Origin: Saccoglossus kowalevskii
Taxonomy: Eukaryota; Hemichordata; Enteropneusta; Harrimaniidae
DNA length: 33,163 nucleotides
NCBI RefSeq assembly: GCF_000003605.2
Contig: NW_003128149.1
Span: 1-33,163 of the forward strand
Direction: 5' to 3'
The notes under the pieces were generated by a model. The model ran no database searches. It worked only from the letters and a program-made list of their open reading frames with translations, and was not told the origin of the DNA. The translations under genes and the position numbers were made by a program. This document shows, in pieces, positions 29,646 through 33,163 of the stretch (its first letter is position 1; every line of letters starts with the position of its first letter).

Positions 29646-29849
29646 CAAGTGCTGGCTATTTTCGTTTGTGGATTTCTATAACGTCAATATGGTACGTAGA
29701 AAAGAACGTGTCCAGCCCGAAAGTTTTATTTATTCGGCCCTATACATTTACCGACACTGTCAGAAGCCTGTCGATTTATTCGTGTGGTTGGTTGCTGAAG
29801 ACAATACGTGGACGTCCAGGCCCATGGGTCCGAATACTGGTCTATCCGT
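29646..29849. other. Unassigned segment with a plus-strand open frame
   Basis: GC-richer than its flanks. From ATG at 29689 the plus strand reads MVRRKERVQPESFIYSALYI and on through FVWLVAEDNTW before running into the large repeat array. The first part looks more like coding DNA than most open frames here. No family is recognised and no partner exon is seen, so it could be a fragment of a gene or mobile element, or chance. Confidence 0.25.
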
Positions 29850-32800
29850 AATAGAATTTTATTTATTTTTCATACTTTATACCTGCATGGTACGATATAA
29901 CAACAACTTAGGTCAAATAAACACGCAAATCTACCATCTTTGCAATCGTCTTGGACAACTTTGCACGCTGTTTTAACAGCTTAGACCAAATAGGTGCAGA
30001 CTGCTAAAAAACCCAAAAACTAACCTGCTGGTTTTCTCTGGTTATCTACCATGCACGTACTAACCACGACGGATTGAACTTTACTTTTGTGATAAACACG
30101 TAAATCTACCAAATTTTGCATTCACTTTCGACAACTTTTCACGCTTGTTTAACAGCTTAAAAACTATTTTTTTCATTGAAAATACGAGCATATTTTAAAA
30201 TTTCTATGAACTTGAAATTTTTTAATGATTACCACCACATTCTATAATAAATGTTCGGCACCAGAGTACGAAATAATGCACAAACGTTACTGTACTGTCT
30301 TTTCAATGAGTTCGGCAAAACCCCCAAAAACTAACCCGCTGGTTTTCTCAGGTTGTCTCATATGAAAGTACTAACCAGGACTAACTGAATGCACTTTTGT
30401 GATCGGTCGATCACCTTACCATTCATCTATCAGAGTCATTTGAAAATTATCGAAATTGGCGGCCATTTACTGTTTGGAAAAGTTTCAAAATTATTCTTCG
30501 GGGGCCAATACGATATTCAAACGGCCTTTTATGATATATTTATTCACTTTCGCGAACTTTTAACTACTTGTCTCGATAAAGTAACAACATAAGTAACAAT
30601 TCCATGTAAATCTGACAACTTTGCACGAGATTTTCACAACTTTGTATGCACTTTGTTAATCACTTTGCACATGTGTAGTGGTACAATGTACTAACATAAA
30701 TAGCTTTTTTAGACGTTTATATATTTTTGTTCTAAATTTAACTGCGGGGTTCACTATGAAATGACTTAGGGGGAATATACAAGCAAATCCACCAGATTTT
30801 CAATCGCTTTTCACATTTATAGGGTGTTTTTGTTTATTTTACGGCCGGCTCATATGACAGTCTGCTAACATGGGAGGCTTCAAATGGATTTTATTCATTT
30901 TTCATACTTCATAACTGGAGGGTTAGATATAACAACAACTTAGATCAAATAAACACGCAAATCTACCAGCTTTGCATTCGGTTTGGACAACTTTGCACGC
31001 TGTTTCAACAGCTTAGGCCAAAGAGGTGCAGACTGCAAAAAAAACAAAAAACAAAACAACGTACTGGGTGTTTTTCTCCGGTAGTCTCCCATGCAAGTAC
31101 TAACCTCGACCGATTTAACTTTACTTTTTGAACTGCTCGATCACCTGACCACTCATCTATCAGAGTTAATTGAATTTTATTGTATCTGGAGGCCATTTAA
31201 TGTTTGGAAATGTTTCAAAATTCTACATCCTTTGAAGGCCACTACGATATTCAAACGGCCTTTTATGATATATTTATTCACTTTCGCGAACTTTTAACTG
31301 CTTGTCTCGATAATGTAACAACATAGGTAACATTTCCATGTAAATCTGACAACTTTGCAGGAGATTTTCACAACTTTGTATGCACTTTGTTAATCACTTT
31401 GCACATGTGTAGTGGTACAATGTACTAACATAACTAGCTTTTTTAGACGTTTACATATTTTTGATCTAAATTTAACTGCGGGGTTCTCTATGAAATGACT
31501 TAGGGGGAATATACACGTAAATCCACCAAATTTTCAATTGCTTGTCCCATTAATAGGGTGTTTGTGTTTATTTTACGGCCGGCTCATATGACGGTCTGCT
31601 AACATGGGAGGCTTCAAATGGATTTTATTCATTTTTCATACTTTATAACTGGAGGGTTAGATATAACAACAACTTAGATCAAATAAACTCGCAAATCTAC
31701 CAGCTTTGCATTCGGTTTGGACAACTTTGCACGCTATTTCAACAGCTTAGGCCAAAGAGGTGCAGAGTGCAAAAAACAAAACAAAAATCACCGACTGGTT
31801 TTTTTCAGGTAGTCTCCCATGCAAGCACTAACCTCGACCGATTGAACTTTACTTTTTGAACTGGTCGATCACCTGACCACTCATCTATCTAAGTTATTTG
31901 AATTTTATTGTAATTGGAGGCCATTTAATGTCAGGAAATGTTTCAAAATTTTACATCCTTCGAGGGCCACTACGATATTCAAACGGCCTTTTATGATATA
32001 TTTATTCACTTTCGCGAACTTTTAACTACTTGTCTCAATAATGTAACAACATAGGTAACATTTGCATGTAAGTCTGACAACTTTGCACGAGATTTTCACA
32101 ACTTTGTATGCACTTTGTTAATCACTTTGCACTTGGGTAGTGGTACATTGTACTAACATAAATAGCCTTTTTTTAGACGTTTACATATTTTTGTTCTAAA
32201 TTTAACTGTGGAGTTCTCTATGAAATGACTTAGGGGGAATATACACACAAATCCACCAAATTTTCAATCGCTCTTCACATTTTTAGGGTGTGTTTGTTTA
32301 TTTTACGGCCGGCTCATATGACAGTCTGCTAACATGGGAGGCTTCAAATGGATTTTATTCATTTTTCATACTTTATAACTGCAGGGTTAGATATAACAAC
32401 AACTTAGATCAAATAAACTCACAAATCTACCAGCTTTGCATTCGGTTTGGACAACTTTGCACGCTTTTTCGACAGCTTAGGCCAAAGGGGTGCAGACTGC
32501 AAAAAACAAAACAAAAATCAACGACTGGTTTTCTCAGATAGTCTCCCATGCAAGTACTAACCTCGACCGATTGAACTTTACTTTTGGAAATGGTCAATCA
32601 CCTGACCACTCATCTGTCAGAATTATTTTAATTTTATTGTAATTGGAGGCCATTTAATGTCAGGAAATGTTTCAAAATTTTACATACTTCGAGGGCCACT
32701 ACGATATTCAAACGGCCTTTTATGATATATTTATTCACTTTCGCGAACTTTTAACTACTTGTCTCAATAATGTAACAACATAGGTAACATTTGCATGTAT

Positions 32801-33163
32801 GTCTGACAACATTGCACAAGATTTTCACAACTTTGTATGCACTTTGTTAATCACTTTGCACTTGGGTAGTGGTACATTATACTAACATAAATAGCTTTTT
32901 TTAGACGTTTACATATTGTTGTTCTAAATTTAACTGCGGAGTACTCTATGAAATGACTTAGGGGGAATATGCACACAAATCCACCAAATTTGCAATCGCT
33001 CTTCACACTTTTAGGGTGTGTTTGTTTATTTTACGGCCGGCTCATATAACAGTCTGCTAACATGGGAGGCTTCAAATGGATTTTATTCATTTTTCATACT
33101 TTATAACTGCAGGTTAGATATAACAACAACTTAGATGAAATAAACACACAAATCTACCAACTT
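29850..33163. repeat. Large tandem array, unit about 730 bp, truncated by the right edge
   Basis: The landmark ACGGCCGGCTCATAT occurs at 30841, 31575, 32305 and 33033, giving periods of 734, 730 and 728 bp. The copies from 30841 on are highly alike. The leftmost copy (29850-30840) is more diverged and has extra sequence with a partial internal duplication. Each unit carries several (A)ACTTTGCAC motifs and CGCAAATCTACCA-like segments. Short open frames inside it are not conserved as genes. Confidence 0.93.

Noticed and set aside
29689-33100. Protein-coding gene inside the 730-bp array (several 60-100 codon frames)
   Set aside because: The frames differ between copies and are broken by small indels, as expected of a noncoding satellite.

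Overview
This is intron-rich animal nuclear DNA, AT-rich and full of tandem repeats and small foldback elements. Conserved GT-AG introns, one-exon-per-Ig-domain structure with phase 1 boundaries, AATAAA signals and two metazoan gene families show this. I lean to an invertebrate, perhaps an invertebrate deuterostome, but the sequence alone does not fix the clade.

Two complete protein-coding genes could be assembled exon by exon, both on the minus strand and head-to-tail. (1) Positions 12825 to 4865 hold 19 exons encoding a 1106-residue receptor: signal peptide, seven Ig-like domains (one per exon), a transmembrane helix, a juxtamembrane segment with an NPxY motif, and a tyrosine-kinase-like domain. 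The catalytic HRD Asp is Ser, the Gly-rich loop is degenerate and the activation segment has no Tyr, so it is probably a receptor pseudokinase. (2) Positions 28339 to 14653 hold 22 exons encoding a 724-residue membrane-type X-Pro aminopeptidase (XPNPEP2-like, peptidase family M24B). It has a signal peptide and a C-terminal hydrophobic tail suited to a GPI anchor. In both genes every exon phase fits and the total coding length is divisible by three.

Layout: 1-1095, 22-bp minisatellite running off the left edge; 1096-4740, AT-rich intergenic DNA with no convincing gene; 4742-12825, receptor gene; 12826-14543, intergenic; 14544-28339, aminopeptidase gene, whose introns hold a 16-bp array, a 20-bp array, a 39-bp array, a 621-bp Mutator-like foldback element with 9-bp target duplications, other foldback elements and a promoter-like CCAAT/TATA cluster; 28340-28570, likely aminopeptidase promoter; 29100-29645, GT/TTTAAA-rich DNA and a three-copy repeat; 29850-33163, a large tandem array with units near 730 bp running off the right edge.

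The most unusual signals are these: two intronic tandem arrays in the aminopeptidase gene begin exactly at a 5' splice site, and the 20-bp array carries dozens of copies of the exon-intron junction; the seven-Ig receptor pseudokinase; an apparent one-residue insertion between the two metal-binding aspartates of the peptidase; and a phase-compatible candidate cassette exon inside the peptidase's first intron. The two genes have no evident functional link beyond both products being predicted at the cell surface.
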